Numbered from the stretch's first letter, positions 12,692-22,404 are shown. The stretch is 64,000 nt of DNA from Pseudoroseicyclus aestuarii (GCF_003217255.1 NZ_QJTE01000001.1:248001-312000); one strand, 5' to 3'. Translations and numbers: made by a program. The notes: generated by a model not told the origin, from the letters alone.

Positions 12692-12892
12692 CTACCAATG
12701 CGGCGGGCGCTGGTCGGCGAGGGTGACGCTGCTCTCGTCCTCCTGCTGCTCGGCGGCGCGCTCGTAAAGCCAGCCGACGCGGCGGGTCAGGATCGCGATC
12801 TCGCGCTCCTGCCGGGCTGCGACATCCGACAGATCGTCAAGGGCGCGGGTCAGATGGGCGATGCGCTCTTCAAGGGCGAGGGTATCGGTCAT
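12692..12892 (-). CDS. slyX: SlyX family protein
   Basis: A short (66-residue) coiled-coil protein of the SlyX family, whose biochemical role is not established. The sequence LEERIAHLTRALDDLSDV followed by RQEREIAILTRRVGWL gives the heptad pattern, and the C-terminus ends with the family signature PPHW. ATG 12892 is chosen because homology begins MTDTLALEERI; upstream in-frame codons are non-conserved. It converges with the OhrR-like gene, leaving 3 bases between stops, and is divergent from hisS. Confidence 0.88.
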   Translation of the reverse strand: MTDTLALEERIAHLTRALDDLSDVAARQEREIAILTRRVGWLYERAAEQQEDESSVTLADQRPPHW

Positions 12893-13045
12893 GAGGTGGC
12901 CTTCCGTCGTCGATGCGCGCCCTAGATGCGCCCTCATCCCCGCGGCGGCAAGGGGCGGGCCGCCCTGCGGCGAAAGGCGGGCCGCGGTTGCCGCTGGGCG
13001 CAGCCCGCGCTAACAGCACGCGCGGCAGCGACGGAGACCCGAGAC

Positions 13046-14533
13046 ATGGCCAAGGACAAGGTGCGGCGCCCCCGGGCAGAGACGCCCAAGGGATTTCGCG
13101 ACTACTTCGGCGCCGAGGTCACGGCGCGGACCGAGATGCTGCAGGCCATCGGCCGGGTCTACCGCGCCTGGGGCTTCGACGCGCTGGAAACCAGCGCCGT
13201 CGAGACGGTCGAGGCGCTGGGCAAGTTCCTTCCCGACGTGGATCGCCCGAACGAGGGCGTCTTCGCCTGGCAGGAGCACGAGGATACCGACTGGCTGGCC
13301 CTGCGCTATGACCTGACGGCGCCGCTGGCGCGCGTCTTCGCGCAGTACCGCAACGATCTGCCGACCCCCTACCGCCGCTACGCCATGGGCCCCGTCTGGC
13401 GCAACGAGAAGCCCGGTCCGGGCCGCTTCCGTCAGTTCTACCAATGCGATGCCGATACTGTCGGCGCGCCCTCGGTGGCCGCGGATGCCGAGATCTGCGC
13501 CATGCTGGCCTCTGCGCTCGAGGCCGTGGGGATCGACCGCGGCGACTACCTGATCCGCGTCAACAACCGCAAGGTCCTGAACGGCGTGATGGAGGCGGCG
13601 GGCGTGCTCGACCCCGCCGACCCCAGCCGCTTCGAGGCCGAGCGCGGCATCGTCCTGCGCGCCATCGACAAGCTCGACCGCCTGGGCGAGGCTGGCGTGC
13701 GTGCGCTGCTGGGGCAGGGGCGCGAGGATGAGAGCGGCGATTTCACCAAGGGCGCCGGGCTGGCGGAGGAGCAGGCCGAGCTTGTCATCGGCTTCACCCA
13801 GGCGCGCCGCGACACGGCAGAGGCCACGCTTGCCCGCCTGCGCGAGCTTGTCGGCACCTCTGCCACCGGCGCCGAGGGCGTCGACGAGCTTGAGACCATC
13901 GCCGGGCTGCTGGCGGCGCAGGGCCTCGGGGACCGGGCGCTGATCGACCCGTCGGTCGTGCGCGGCCTCGGCTACTACACCGGCCCCGTCTTCGAGGCAG
14001 AGCTGACGTTTCAGACGCTGGACGAAAAGGGCCGCCCGCGGCAGTTCGGCTCCGTCGCCGGGGGCGGGCGCTACGACGACCTCGTGAAGCGCTTCACCGG
14101 GCAGGCGGTGCCGGCGACCGGCATCTCGATCGGCGTCGACCGTCTTCTCGCAGCACTACAGGCGCGGCGCGCGCAGGCCGCGGCGCCCGCCGGGCCGGTG
14201 GTGGTGACGGTGATGGATCGCGAGCGGATGGCCGATTACTTCGCCATGGCCGAGGAACTGCGCGCCGCCGGCATCCGGGCCGAGGTCTATCTCGGCAATC
14301 CGAAGAACTTCGGCAACCAGATGAAATACGCCGACCGGCGCGGCAGCCCCGTCGCGGTGATCGAGGGCGGCGATGAAAAGGCGCGCGGCGTGGTGCAGAT
14401 CAAGGACCTCGTGCTGGGGGCCGAGATCGCCAAGAATGCTTCGCTGGAAGAGTGGAAGGACCGCCCCTCCCAGGTCGAGGCGCCGCGCGATCAGCTGGTG
14501 GCGCAGGTCCGCGCCATGCTGGAGGGATCATGA
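13046..14533 (+). CDS. hisS: histidyl-tRNA synthetase
   Basis: Class II aminoacyl-tRNA synthetase charging tRNA-His in the cytoplasm; 495 residues. Class II motif 2 appears as [20 protein letters not shown] and the histidine-binding loops as [12 protein letters not shown] and [11 protein letters not shown]; motif 3 reads [10 protein letters not shown]. The anticodon-binding domain occupies about the last 110 residues. ATG 13046 is preceded by GGAGA and starts [21 protein letters not shown]. The stop overlaps hisZ by 4 bases, giving the hisS-hisZ-hisG order common in Rhodobacterales. The protein has alphaproteobacterial features, such as a longer insert after the catalytic core (residues about 200-290). 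Confidence 0.97.
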   Translation: MAKDKVRRPRAETPKGFRDYFGAEVTARTEMLQAIGRVYRAWGFDALETSAVETVEALGKFLPDVDRPNEGVFAWQEHEDTDWLALRYDLTAPLARVFAQYRNDLPTPYRRYAMGPVWRNEKPGPGRFRQFYQCDADTVGAPSVAADAEICAMLASALEAVGIDRGDYLIRVNNRKVLNGVMEAAGVLDPADPSRFEAERGIVLRAIDKLDRLGEAGVRALLGQGREDESGDFTKGAGLAEEQAELVIGFTQARRDTAEATLARLRELVGTSATGAEGVDELETIAGLLAAQGLGDRALIDPSVVRGLGYYTGPVFEAELTFQTLDEKGRPRQFGSVAGGGRYDDLVKRFTGQAVPATGISIGVDRLLAALQARRAQAAAPAGPVVVTVMDRERMADYFAMAEELRAAGIRAEVYLGNPKNFGNQMKYADRRGSPVAVIEGGDEKARGVVQIKDLVLGAEIAKNASLEEWKDRPSQVEAPRDQLVAQVRAMLEGS

Positions 14534-15636
14534 TCCCCGCCGTGCCCGCCAGCGCCCGCGCCGAGGCGGCGCGGCTTACGGCCCTGTTCCGGGCCGCGGG
14601 GGCAGAGCCGGTCGAGACGCCGATCCTGCAGCCGGCCGAGACGCTGCTCGATCTTTATGGCGAGGATATCCGCGCTCGCGCCTATGTCACCGCCGACCCG
14701 CTGCGCGGCGAGATGATGCTGCGCCCCGATTTCACCGTGCCGGTGGTGCGGATGCACATGGCCGAGGGCGGCGATCCCGCGCGCTACACCTATGCCGGCG
14801 AGGTCTTTCGCCGGCAGGAGACCGATCCCGAAAGGCCGGTGGAGTTCCTGCAGGTCGGCTTCGAGCTCTTCGGCGGGGACGATCCCGCCGCCGCCGATGC
14901 CGAGGTCTTCAGCGCCATCGCCTCTGCGCTCGAGGGGCTGGCCCTGCGGCCCTCGACCGGCGACATTGGCCTGCTGCGGGCCGCGGTCGAGGGGCTTGAG
15001 ACGACGGCGCCGCGCAAGGCGGCCCTGATGCGGCACCTCTGGCGTCCGCGCCGCTTCCGCACCCTGCTGACCCGCTTCGGCGGGCAGGCCGCGCCCGATG
15101 CCGCGCGCGCCGCGCTTCTGGCCTCTGCCGATCCGCTGGGCGGCAAGGGGCCGGGCGCCGGCCCCGAGATCGGGCTTCGCAGCGCCGAGGAGATCGCCGC
15201 CCGGATCGAGGCCCTGCGCGAGGATGCCGCCGCCCCGCCGATCCCGGCGGAGCAGATCGCCCTGATCGACGCCATCCTCGATCTGTCCGAGACCGCGCCC
15301 AATGTCCTGAGCGCGCTGCGCGACATCGCCGTCGACCTGCCGGCCATCGGCCCGGCGGTGCAGGGGCTGTCCGCGCGGATGGAGGCGCTGGCGGCGCGCG
15401 GCATCGACGTCGATGCCCTGCCGTTCGAGGGCAGCTTCGGCCGCACCTCGCTGGAATACTACGACGGTTTCGTCTTCGGCTTCTCGGCGCCGGATCGCCC
15501 CGACCTGCCGCCCCTCTCCACCGGCGGGCGCTACGACGCGCTGACCCGTGTGCTGGGCGGCGGCAAGGGCGTGCGCGCGGTCGGCGGGGTGATCCGCCCC
15601 GAACTGGTGGCCCGGGTTCAGGAGGGCAGGGCATGA
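14530..15636 (+). CDS. hisZ: ATP phosphoribosyltransferase regulatory subunit HisZ
   Basis: A catalytically inactive paralogue of HisRS that binds short-form HisG and makes it active and histidine-sensitive in the first step of histidine biosynthesis. Of 368 residues, the class II core is recognisable ([13 protein letters not shown] near 60, [12 protein letters not shown] near 85, [12 protein letters not shown] near 105, [14 protein letters not shown] near 335), but the anticodon-binding domain of true HisRS is absent. The ATG overlaps the hisS stop by 4 bases and its own stop overlaps the hisG start by 4 bases, so the three genes should be translationally coupled. Confidence 0.95.
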   Translation: MIPAVPASARAEAARLTALFRAAGAEPVETPILQPAETLLDLYGEDIRARAYVTADPLRGEMMLRPDFTVPVVRMHMAEGGDPARYTYAGEVFRRQETDPERPVEFLQVGFELFGGDDPAAADAEVFSAIASALEGLALRPSTGDIGLLRAAVEGLETTAPRKAALMRHLWRPRRFRTLLTRFGGQAAPDAARAALLASADPLGGKGPGAGPEIGLRSAEEIAARIEALREDAAAPPIPAEQIALIDAILDLSETAPNVLSALRDIAVDLPAIGPAVQGLSARMEALAARGIDVDALPFEGSFGRTSLEYYDGFVFGFSAPDRPDLPPLSTGGRYDALTRVLGGGKGVRAVGGVIRPELVARVQEGRA

Positions 15637-16325
15637 GCATCCGCCTCGGCGTGCCGTCCAAGGGGCGGCTGATGGACAAGACCTTCGACTGGTTCGGCGC
15701 GCGCGGCGTGACGCTGAAGAAGGCCGGGCACGACCGCGGCTATGCCGGCGCCGTCGAGGGGATCGAGGGGGTCGAGCTGGTCCTCCTCTCCGCCTCGGAG
15801 ATCCCGCGCGAGCTGGCGCAGGGCCGGCTGCACCTTGGCGTCACCGGCTCCGACCTCGTGCAGGAGGGGATCGCGGGCTGGGACCTGAAGCTGCGGGTGC
15901 TGGCGCCGATGGGCTTTGGCGGCGCGGATCTGGTGATCGCGGTGCCGCAGGCCTGGGTCGATGTCGAGGGGCTCGAGGATCTCGACGCGGTCTGCGCCGA
16001 TTTCCGGCGCCGTCACGGCATGCGCCTGCGCATCGCGACCAAGTATCACCGCCTCGTGCGGGAGTTCCTGCGCGAGCGGGGCGTGGCCGATTACCTGCTG
16101 GTCGACAGCCAGGGCGCGACCGAGGGCACCGTGCGCAACGAGACCGCCGAGGCCGTGGCCGACATCACCTCCACCGGCGAGACGCTGCGCGCCAATGGCC
16201 TCAAGGTGCTGCCCGACGGGCTGATCCATGCCAGCCAGGCGACCCTGTTCAAAAGCCGCGAGGCGCCCTGGATGACCGAGGATCGCGCCCTGCTGGACCG
16301 GCTGACGGCGCAGCTGGGCGTCTGA
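15633..16325 (+). CDS. hisG: ATP phosphoribosyltransferase, short form
   Basis: Condenses ATP and PRPP to phosphoribosyl-ATP, the committed step of histidine biosynthesis. At 230 residues it is a HisG(S) form lacking the regulatory C-terminal domain, which explains the neighbouring hisZ. Family motifs include LGVPSKGRLMD at the N-terminus, HLGVTGSDLVQE near 70, and the PRPP-binding segment VDSQGATEGTVRNETAEAVA near 165. ATG 15633 overlaps the hisZ stop. No terminator with a T-run is visible after the stop. Confidence 0.97.
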   Translation: MSIRLGVPSKGRLMDKTFDWFGARGVTLKKAGHDRGYAGAVEGIEGVELVLLSASEIPRELAQGRLHLGVTGSDLVQEGIAGWDLKLRVLAPMGFGGADLVIAVPQAWVDVEGLEDLDAVCADFRRRHGMRLRIATKYHRLVREFLRERGVADYLLVDSQGATEGTVRNETAEAVADITSTGETLRANGLKVLPDGLIHASQATLFKSREAPWMTEDRALLDRLTAQLGV

Positions 16326-16382
16326 TCGCAGGGGCGGGATCGCAGGCGCAACGGCCTTCGCCAGCAAAATTCGAGTCCGGGC

Positions 16383-16409
16383 GGAACCTTACGCTGAACC
16401 AAGCGGTTT
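16383..16409 (+). promoter_or_regulatory. candidate ECF-type promoter before the HdeA-like gene
   Basis: GGAAC at 16383-16387 and CGGTTT at 16404-16409, separated by 16 bases, lie about 50 bases upstream of ATG 16460. This resembles the GGAAC-N16/17-CGTT pattern of stress-responsive ECF sigma factors in alphaproteobacteria. The match is by eye and such short motifs can occur by chance. Confidence 0.35.
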
Positions 16410-16459
16410 GAAAGGCAACGACGCGCAACGTAGCGCGTCCCCTTACTAGGAGATACGTT

Positions 16460-16828
16460 ATGAACGCCCTTCTCAAAACCGCCGCCGCCGTTTCGCTGAC
16501 CTTCGGCATGGCCGGCGCCGCCTTCGCCCAAGCCGACGATGCCGACATCGAGATGGATCCCTCGGACATCGGGTCGGAAGCGGTCATCATGACCTGCGAG
16601 ACCTTCCTCGACCTCGACACGCCGGACCAGCTGGCCGTCGTTGACGAGCTGCACGTGATGTCGATGCAGCCCGAGACCGGCGAAGACGCCGGCGAGAACC
16701 TCAACGACACCGCGACCGGCAACGCCGACGTGAACTCCGTCGTCGACGCCTGCTCCGGCAACGAGCCGATGCGCGTCTCGGAAGTCATGAGCACCATGAC
16801 CGGCGACATGGTTCAGGACAGCCAGTAA
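16460..16828 (+). CDS. HdeA-like small periplasmic protein
   Basis: Encodes 122 residues with a typical signal peptide (cleavage probably after AFA, about residue 23). The mature part is acidic and has the HdeA/HdeB pattern: MTCETFLDLD around Cys46 and VVDACSGN around Cys98, the two cysteines that form the single disulfide in that family. HdeA is a periplasmic acid-stress chaperone in enteric bacteria; whether this distant relative works the same way is not known. ATG 16460 has a good AGGAGA site upstream. It is monocistronic, with its own likely promoter (16383-16409) and a strong terminator (16856-16881), which suggests independent, possibly abundant expression. Confidence 0.75.
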   Translation: MNALLKTAAAVSLTFGMAGAAFAQADDADIEMDPSDIGSEAVIMTCETFLDLDTPDQLAVVDELHVMSMQPETGEDAGENLNDTATGNADVNSVVDACSGNEPMRVSEVMSTMTGDMVQDSQ

Positions 16829-16855
16829 ATTCAGCGCCCATTAGGGCCCGACATG

Positions 16856-16881
16856 CGGCGCGCCTTCGGGCGCGCCGTTTT
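16856..16881 (+). terminator. intrinsic terminator after the HdeA-like gene
   Basis: A perfect 9-bp GC stem (CGGCGCGCC / GGCGCGCCG) closes a TTCG tetraloop and is followed by TTTT at 16878-16881, 27 bases after the stop codon. This is a textbook factor-independent terminator. Confidence 0.85.
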
Positions 16882-16914
16882 GCGTTGTGAGGTCGGACGT
16901 CTCGGGGATTGCCC

Positions 16915-17337
16915 CTAGAGCACGCCGATCTCGGCGAGCGCGCGCGAGAGGGCGGGCGGCAGCTCGTCATCCTCGGCCCGGTAGGCGCCCAGATCGCGCG
17001 GCGCATTCGCCGGCTCGAGATAGCGCCAGCCCTGGAAGGGTTTTTTCAGCGTCGGCGCGGTGCGGATCAGCCCCGGCTCGCAGACGATGGCGCAGCGGCG
17101 CACCCCGTCCGCGCCCGTGACCTCGTCGAGGCGGGCGATGGGCTGGCGGCACAGGATGCTGCCCTTGATCACCCAGTAGATCGACCCGCCGTCCAGCACC
17201 TCGGCCTCGCGCTTTGGCCACATGCGGGTGACGTGGCGCGGCAGACCGTCGGCGGTCTGCGCCGCGCGCTGCGACTGCCAGGCCTCGAGGCCGGCGACAT
17301 CCTCGGTTCCCACCGACAATTTCAACAGGTTGATCAT
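16915..17337 (-). CDS. DUF1489 family protein
   Basis: A 140-residue protein of a family restricted largely to alphaproteobacteria and without known function. It starts MINLLKLSVGTEDVAGLEAW, the conserved family N-terminus, and contains the central motifs THVTRMWPKR-like (RHVTRMWPKREAE), GSIYWVIKG and PFQGWRYLE, which support the family call. No signal peptide or membrane segment. ATG 17337 is preferred over an upstream in-frame start at 17352 because homologues start at MINL. It lies 104 bases downstream of the RND pump gene on the same strand and converges with the HdeA-like gene. Confidence 0.85.
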   Translation of the reverse strand: MINLLKLSVGTEDVAGLEAWQSQRAAQTADGLPRHVTRMWPKREAEVLDGGSIYWVIKGSILCRQPIARLDEVTGADGVRRCAIVCEPGLIRTAPTLKKPFQGWRYLEPANAPRDLGAYRAEDDELPPALSRALAEIGVL

Positions 17338-17441
17338 CCGCCGCACCCCCAATGCGAGGGGGCGAACCTAGCCCCGGCAGTGCCCCGACACAAGGCGGCG
17401 CCCTGCCGCAGGGCGGGGCAGGGACGCTGCCTCAGGCCGTC

Positions 17442-20400
17442 TCAGGCCTGGTCGGGGGCGGCATGGGCGCCGTCGTCCGGCGCCTTGGGCGTGAAGCGCT
17501 GGACGACGCGGGTGAAGCCCGCGACATAGGTCAGCGCCACCGGCACCACCACCAGCGTCAGCAGGGTGGAGCTGATCAGCCCGCCGATCACCGCATGGGC
17601 CATCGGCGCGTTCTGGCCCGATCCGCCGTGGATGTTCAGCGCCAGCGGCAGCATGCCGAAGATCATCGCCAGCGTCGTCATGACGATGGGCCGGAACCGC
17701 GTCATCCCCGCCTCGACCAGCGCGTCATACAACGTCCAGCCCGCGCGGGTGTGCTGGTTGGCATTGTCGACCAGCAGGATCGCGTTCTTCACTACGAGGC
17801 CCATCAGCATGATGAAGCCGATGACCGAGAACATATTGAGGGTGGAGCCGCCCACCAGCAGCCCCAGCATGACCCCGATCAGCGAGAGCGGCAGCGCCGC
17901 CATGATCGCCACCGGCTGCAGGAAACTGCCGAACTGCGAGGCGAGCACGAGGTAGATGAAGATCACCGCCAGCAGCAGCGCCGTCGCGGCAGAGGTGCCG
18001 GCCTCGGCCAGGTCCTCCGCCTCGCCGCCCGAGGAGATGCGGTAGCCCGGCGGCGTGTCGACGGCGGCGATCGCCGCCTGCACCGGCCCGCCCACGGCGC
18101 CCAGCGTCGTGCCGGCGGCGAGGTTGGCCGAGACCTCGACCTGCCGGGTCAGGTCGAGGCGGTTGATCTCGGCCGAGCTGGCGCCCTGGGTGATCCGCGC
18201 GACCTGGTCGAGCGTGATCATCTGCGCCCCGCCGGTGCCGCCCGTGGCATCCGCGGCTGCCGGGGCGATGGGCAGGGCGCGCAGCCGGTCGAGATCGTTG
18301 CGCACCGCCTCGGGCAGCTGCACCACGACGGTGAAGGTGCGCGCATCGGGGGCGGTCCAGTCGGTGACCTCTTCTCCGCCCAACATCGGGCTGAGGGCAT
18401 TGCCGATCTGCGCCAGACTCAGGCCCAGATCGCTCGCCGCATCGCGGTCGACCTCGACGCTCAGGATCGGCTGCGTCTCGGCGAGGCTGGATTCGACGTC
18501 GAGGAGGCCGTCGATGCCGCGCATTTCCTCGGCCAGCTGCTGTGCCAGCCGCTCGAGCACGGCGATGTCGTCGCCGTAGAGGTTGACGACCACCGGCTTC
18601 GACACGCCGCCGAGGCCGCCCGCCGCGCTGACCACCGGATCGATCCCGGGGATCGAGGCCAGCGCCCGGCGCACCGGCTCCACCATCTGGACGGGGGTAC
18701 GCTCGCGCTCGGTCGAGGGGGTCATGGCGGCGATGATGGTGGCGGTATTCGTGCCCGAGGCCGAGGTGCCGGAGTTCACCGTGGCATAGGTGCCCGTCAC
18801 CTCGTCGAAATCGCGCAGCACGCCGTCGACCTGGGCGATCTTCATCGCGGTGTAATCCAGCGAGGATCCCGGCGGCGTTTCGATCTGCACCTGGAACTCG
18901 CCCTCGTCGGCGGCGGGGATGAACTCCACCCCCACCAGCGGCGCGAGGAAGAAGCTGCCGATGAAGGCGCCGAGCGCGATCCCCAGCGTCGCCAGCCGGT
19001 GCTTCAGCGACCAGCGCAATACCGACAGGTACCGGCGCGAGAGCCATTCGAAGCCCCGGTCGAACTGGTTCACGAGGCGCCCGACCGGCCCGCGCTTGCG
19101 GTCCGGATCGCCCGCCGGGTCGTACCAGACCGAGGACATCATCGGATCGAGCGTGAAGGCCACGAAGAGCGAGATCAGCACGGCGACCGAGACGGTGACG
19201 CCGAACTGCAGGAAGAACTGCCCGATGATTCCCTCCATGAAGGCCACGGGCAGGAAGACCGCGACGATCGACAGCGTGGTCGCCAGCACCGCGAGGCCGA
19301 TCTCGTTGGTCCCGTCGAGGGCCGCCTGCCGGTGGCTCTTGCCCATGTGCAGGTGGCGCATGATGTTCTCGCGCACCACGATGGCGTCGTCGATCAGCAG
19401 CCCGACGGCGAGGCTGAGCGCCAGCAGCGTCATCAGGTTCAGCGTGAAGCCCAGCACCCAGATCAGCGTCATCGTCCCGATGATCGAGATCGGCAGTGTC
19501 AGCCCGGTGATCACCGTCGAGCGCCAGGAATTGAGGAAGAGGAAGACGATCAGCGTCGCGAGAACCGCGCCCTCGATCAGCATGTCCTGCACGTTCTCGT
19601 AGGATTCCTCGACGCTGACGGAGTTGTCGCGCACCACCTCTAGGGTCACGCCCTCGGGCAGGCCGTCCTCGTTCAGCTCGGCCACTTTCTCGCGGATGGC
19701 CTCGGCGACGGCGACGGTGTTGGAGCCTTGCGTCTTGACCACGTCGATGGCCAGCGCGCGGCGCCCGTCGAGCACGGCGAGGCTGTCGATCGAGGCTTCG
19801 CCTTCCTCGAGCGTGGCGATGTCGCCAAGCCGCACGGGCTGGCCGCCGCGGCGCGCGACGATCAGGTCGAGGAACTCGTCGCGCTGCTCGATCTGCCCGG
19901 CGACCTGCAGCGACTGCTCCTCTCGGCCCAGATCGACCGAGCCTGCGGGCAGATCCCGGTTCTCGGACGAGAGGGCGCCGACGACCTCGGTCACGCCGAT
20001 GCCGAAGGCGGTCATCCGGTCGGGGTCGAGCAGGATCTCGAGCTGGCGCGGCACGCCGCCCACGACCGAGGCCCGGCCCACGCCGTCGATGACCGAGAAC
20101 TGCTGCGCGATGGTATCCTCGGCCAGCTCCGTCAGGTCGCGCGGGGCCATGGTCTCGGAGCTGAGGGCGACGGAGATGATCGGCAGCTCTGCGGGATCGA
20201 AGCGCAGGACCAGCGGGTCGTCTGCCCCGTCGGGCAGGGTCGGCCGGACGCTGGCCATGTTGTCGCGCACGTCCTGCACGGCGACGGCGGTGTCGACGTC
20301 CATGTCGAACTGCATGACGACCAGCGCCTGGCCCGACTGCGCCGTCGACTGGATGGAATCGATCCCGCTGATCGTGTTCACCGAATCCTCGATCGGCTCG

Positions 20401-20591
20401 ATCACGTCCGCTTCCACCGCCTCGGGCGCGGCGCCGGGGTAGGAGACGACGACCGCGACGACCGGAAACTCGATATCGGGATATTGCTCGATCGGCAGCT
20501 TGGTGAAGGCGTAGCCGCCGATCACCATCAGCGCGACCATGATCATGGTTGCGAAGACGGGCTGGTTCACGCTGATCCGGGTCAGGAACAC
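17442..20591 (-). CDS. RND-family efflux transporter, inner-membrane pump
   Basis: Proton-driven resistance-nodulation-division pump of 1049 residues, the usual AcrB size. It begins FLTRISVNQPVFATMIMVAL (helix 1) and shows the duplicated RND layout: a large periplasmic loop, helices 2-7, then the second half. Transmembrane segment 4 contains LAVGLLIDDAIVVRENI with the Asp-Asp pair of the proton relay. GTG 20591 is taken as start because an excellent GGAGGAA site lies directly upstream and homologues begin here with MFLTRIS; a longer frame to 20630 adds non-conserved residues. It follows the membrane-fusion gene after 4 bases. No outer-membrane channel gene is present, so a shared TolC-like protein is presumably used. 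Substrates cannot be told from sequence. Confidence 0.95.
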   Translation of the reverse strand: MFLTRISVNQPVFATMIMVALMVIGGYAFTKLPIEQYPDIEFPVVAVVVSYPGAAPEAVEADVIEPIEDSVNTISGIDSIQSTAQSGQALVVMQFDMDVDTAVAVQDVRDNMASVRPTLPDGADDPLVLRFDPAELPIISVALSSETMAPRDLTELAEDTIAQQFSVIDGVGRASVVGGVPRQLEILLDPDRMTAFGIGVTEVVGALSSENRDLPAGSVDLGREEQSLQVAGQIEQRDEFLDLIVARRGGQPVRLGDIATLEEGEASIDSLAVLDGRRALAIDVVKTQGSNTVAVAEAIREKVAELNEDGLPEGVTLEVVRDNSVSVEESYENVQDMLIEGAVLATLIVFLFLNSWRSTVITGLTLPISIIGTMTLIWVLGFTLNLMTLLALSLAVGLLIDDAIVVRENIMRHLHMGKSHRQAALDGTNEIGLAVLATTLSIVAVFLPVAFMEGIIGQFFLQFGVTVSVAVLISLFVAFTLDPMMSSVWYDPAGDPDRKRGPVGRLVNQFDRGFEWLSRRYLSVLRWSLKHRLATLGIALGAFIGSFFLAPLVGVEFIPAADEGEFQVQIETPPGSSLDYTAMKIAQVDGVLRDFDEVTGTYATVNSGTSASGTNTATIIAAMTPSTERERTPVQMVEPVRRALASIPGIDPVVSAAGGLGGVSKPVVVNLYGDDIAVLERLAQQLAEEMRGIDGLLDVESSLAETQPILSVEVDRDAASDLGLSLAQIGNALSPMLGGEEVTDWTAPDARTFTVVVQLPEAVRNDLDRLRALPIAPAAADATGGTGGAQMITLDQVARITQGASSAEINRLDLTRQVEVSANLAAGTTLGAVGGPVQAAIAAVDTPPGYRISSGGEAEDLAEAGTSAATALLLAVIFIYLVLASQFGSFLQPVAIMAALPLSLIGVMLGLLVGGSTLNMFSVIGFIMLMGLVVKNAILLVDNANQHTRAGWTLYDALVEAGMTRFRPIVMTTLAMIFGMLPLALNIHGGSGQNAPMAHAVIGGLISSTLLTLVVVPVALTYVAGFTRVVQRFTPKAPDDGAHAAPDQA

Positions 20592-20595
20592 GGTG

Positions 20596-21876
20596 CTATT
20601 CCTCCAGCTGCACGCGGGCGCCCGCGGCAAGATCGTCGAGCGGCGCCGAGACGACGATGTCGCCGGGGGCCAGGCCTTCGGTGACCCGGGTCAGATCGCC
20701 GGACCAGCCGGCGCCGGTCTCGACCGGGGCGCGGGCCAGCACGCCGTCCTCGACCCGCAGGACGTAGGTCCCCTCGGCGTCCTCGCGCAGGGCGGCCTCG
20801 GGCAGGGCGAGCGCATCCGCCTCGGTCGCGGTCACGACCTCGCCGGTGGCGAACATGCCGCCGCGCAGGCGCCCCTCGGCATTGTCGATCTCGATGTAGA
20901 CGGTGATGGTGCGGCTGCCGGAGGAGGCGACGGGGTTGATGCGCTGCACTGTGCCCTCGATCGCGCCCGCCTCCATGCCGTCGATGTTCAGCCGTACGCT
21001 CTGGCCCGCCTCCAGCCGGGCGGCGGAGGCGACGGGGGCATTGCCCTCCATCTCGACGCTGGAGAGGTCGACAACGGTCATCAGCGGCGTGCCGGTCTGC
21101 ACGAACTGCCCCGGGTCTACCGTGCGGGACGAGACCATGCCGTCGAAAGGCGCGCGCAGGGTCGCGTTGCGCAGCCGCAGTTCGGCCGAGCGGACCTGGT
21201 CCTGCTGGGCGCTGAGGCTCGATTGCAGCTGCTGGACGGAGCTGCGCGCCTCGTCGAGGGTCGAGGTCGTCGCCACCCCGCGGTCGCTGAGCTGCTGCGC
21301 CCGTTCCAGCTGTGTCTGCGCGAGGCCAAGCTGCACCTCGGTCGCCGAGGCATTGCTGCGCGCGAGGTCGAGGTCGATGCCAAGCGATTCCGTGTCGACC
21401 TGCACGAGGATGTCGCCGCGGCTGACACTGTCGCCGGGCTGCACCGCGACTGTTTCGACGGTGCCCGAAATCTCTGACGACAGCTCGGCCGAGCGGGTCG
21501 GCTCAAGCGTGCCGGTCACGCGCACGGTGCGGGTCAGCAGCATCGGCTCCAGCTGCAGGACCTCGGGGCCGGCAAGGCGGTAGACCGTCTCCTCGGGCGC
21601 GGGCTCTGCCGGCGCGGCCTCTTCCACGGGCGCCGCGGCGCCCCGCTGCATCTGCCAGTAGGCGGCGCCGCCGGCGGCGGCCAGCAGCACCAGCGCCAGC
21701 ACGATCCATGGCCAGCGCCGCCTGATCGGCGGCAGGCCGGCGCGCTCGCGCAGCAGCCGCTCGGTCTCGCGCCGGCTCATCGCCCATTGCGGCTTGCCAT
21801 TGGCATCGACGAGGGCAGGGTCCTCGCGCGGCGCGTCCTCGTGCGTATCGGCCCGGTTCTTCGACATGTCGTTCAT
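20596..21876 (-). CDS. RND efflux periplasmic adaptor (membrane fusion protein)
   Basis: Links the RND pump to an outer-membrane channel. It has 426 residues: a charged cytoplasmic N-terminus of about 50 residues, one transmembrane anchor (WPWIVLALVLLAAAGGAAYW, about 54-73), an acidic Pro/Ala-rich spacer, then the lipoyl/biotinyl half-motif GTVETVAVQPGDSVSRGDIL near 140, an alpha-helical hairpin (about 165-230) and the matching lipoyl half LRAPFDGMVSSRTVDPGQFV near 240, followed by beta-barrel and membrane-proximal domains. The unusually long cytosolic N-terminus before the anchor is not typical of AcrA, which is a lipoprotein. The start overlaps the regulator gene by 4 bases. Confidence 0.94.
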   Translation of the reverse strand: MNDMSKNRADTHEDAPREDPALVDANGKPQWAMSRRETERLLRERAGLPPIRRRWPWIVLALVLLAAAGGAAYWQMQRGAAAPVEEAAPAEPAPEETVYRLAGPEVLQLEPMLLTRTVRVTGTLEPTRSAELSSEISGTVETVAVQPGDSVSRGDILVQVDTESLGIDLDLARSNASATEVQLGLAQTQLERAQQLSDRGVATTSTLDEARSSVQQLQSSLSAQQDQVRSAELRLRNATLRAPFDGMVSSRTVDPGQFVQTGTPLMTVVDLSSVEMEGNAPVASAARLEAGQSVRLNIDGMEAGAIEGTVQRINPVASSGSRTITVYIEIDNAEGRLRGGMFATGEVVTATEADALALPEAALREDAEGTYVLRVEDGVLARAPVETGAGWSGDLTRVTEGLAPGDIVVSAPLDDLAAGARVQLEE

Positions 21877-22349
21877 TCCGCGTCCGCCTTCGGCTCAAGT
21901 TGCTGGGCGGCGAAGCCGAGGCCCTCGTCCAGCGCTGCGTAGAAGTCTGCGTATTCCGCCAGCCGCCCGCGCGTCGCGTCGTCCTGCGGCGACAGGCGGT
22001 TCAGGGTGCCGGTTATCTCGGTCTCGATGTCGCGCAGGTGCTGCTGGGACTGGCGCAGCAGCTTCACGAAGGCATCGGGCGCCAGCTCGAAGTAATCCTG
22101 CCGGTCGCCGGGGCGGCTGACCCGGCGCAGCAGGCCCTTGTCCTCGAGGTGGCGGGTGCTGGCGCTCACGCTGGCGCGGCTGATCTGCAGCCGGTCCGAG
22201 AGCGTGCTGAAGGAGACCGTCTCGCCGTCGAAGACCATCATCGCGAAAAGCCGCCCGGCGCTGCGCGGCAGGCCCTTGTCCGCCGTCAGGGCGCCCAGCC
22301 TCTCGATGAAGGTGCTGCGCAGCATCGCGCGATCGGTCTCGTGTTTCAT
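21873..22349 (-). CDS. GbsR/MarR-family transcriptional regulator of the efflux operon
   Basis: A 158-residue winged-helix regulator: MKHETDRAMLRSTFIERLG at the N-terminus, GRLFAMMVFDGE near 32, the recognition helix region LQISRASVSASTRHLEDKG near 60 and the wing RRVSRPGDRQDYFEL near 80. This arrangement matches the GbsR subgroup of MarR proteins. It is the first gene of the pump operon, with ATGA overlap to the adaptor gene, so self-regulation and control of the pump are likely. The inducer is unknown. Candidate operator sequences lie at 22405-22433 between it and the divergent DUF808 gene. Confidence 0.88.
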   Translation of the reverse strand: MKHETDRAMLRSTFIERLGALTADKGLPRSAGRLFAMMVFDGETVSFSTLSDRLQISRASVSASTRHLEDKGLLRRVSRPGDRQDYFELAPDAFVKLLRQSQQHLRDIETEITGTLNRLSPQDDATRGRLAEYADFYAALDEGLGFAAQQLEPKADAE

Positions 22350-22404
22350 TGCGGGCGCCTCCTGATGCTGCCGCTATGGATCGGTCCGTTCGACATGTCC
22401 AGAC

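Noticed and set aside
17352-19643. Long plus-strand open frame opposite the RND pump
   Set aside because: Low-complexity His/Arg/Gln-rich translation typical of antisense frames in GC-rich DNA; the pump gene on the other strand is certain.
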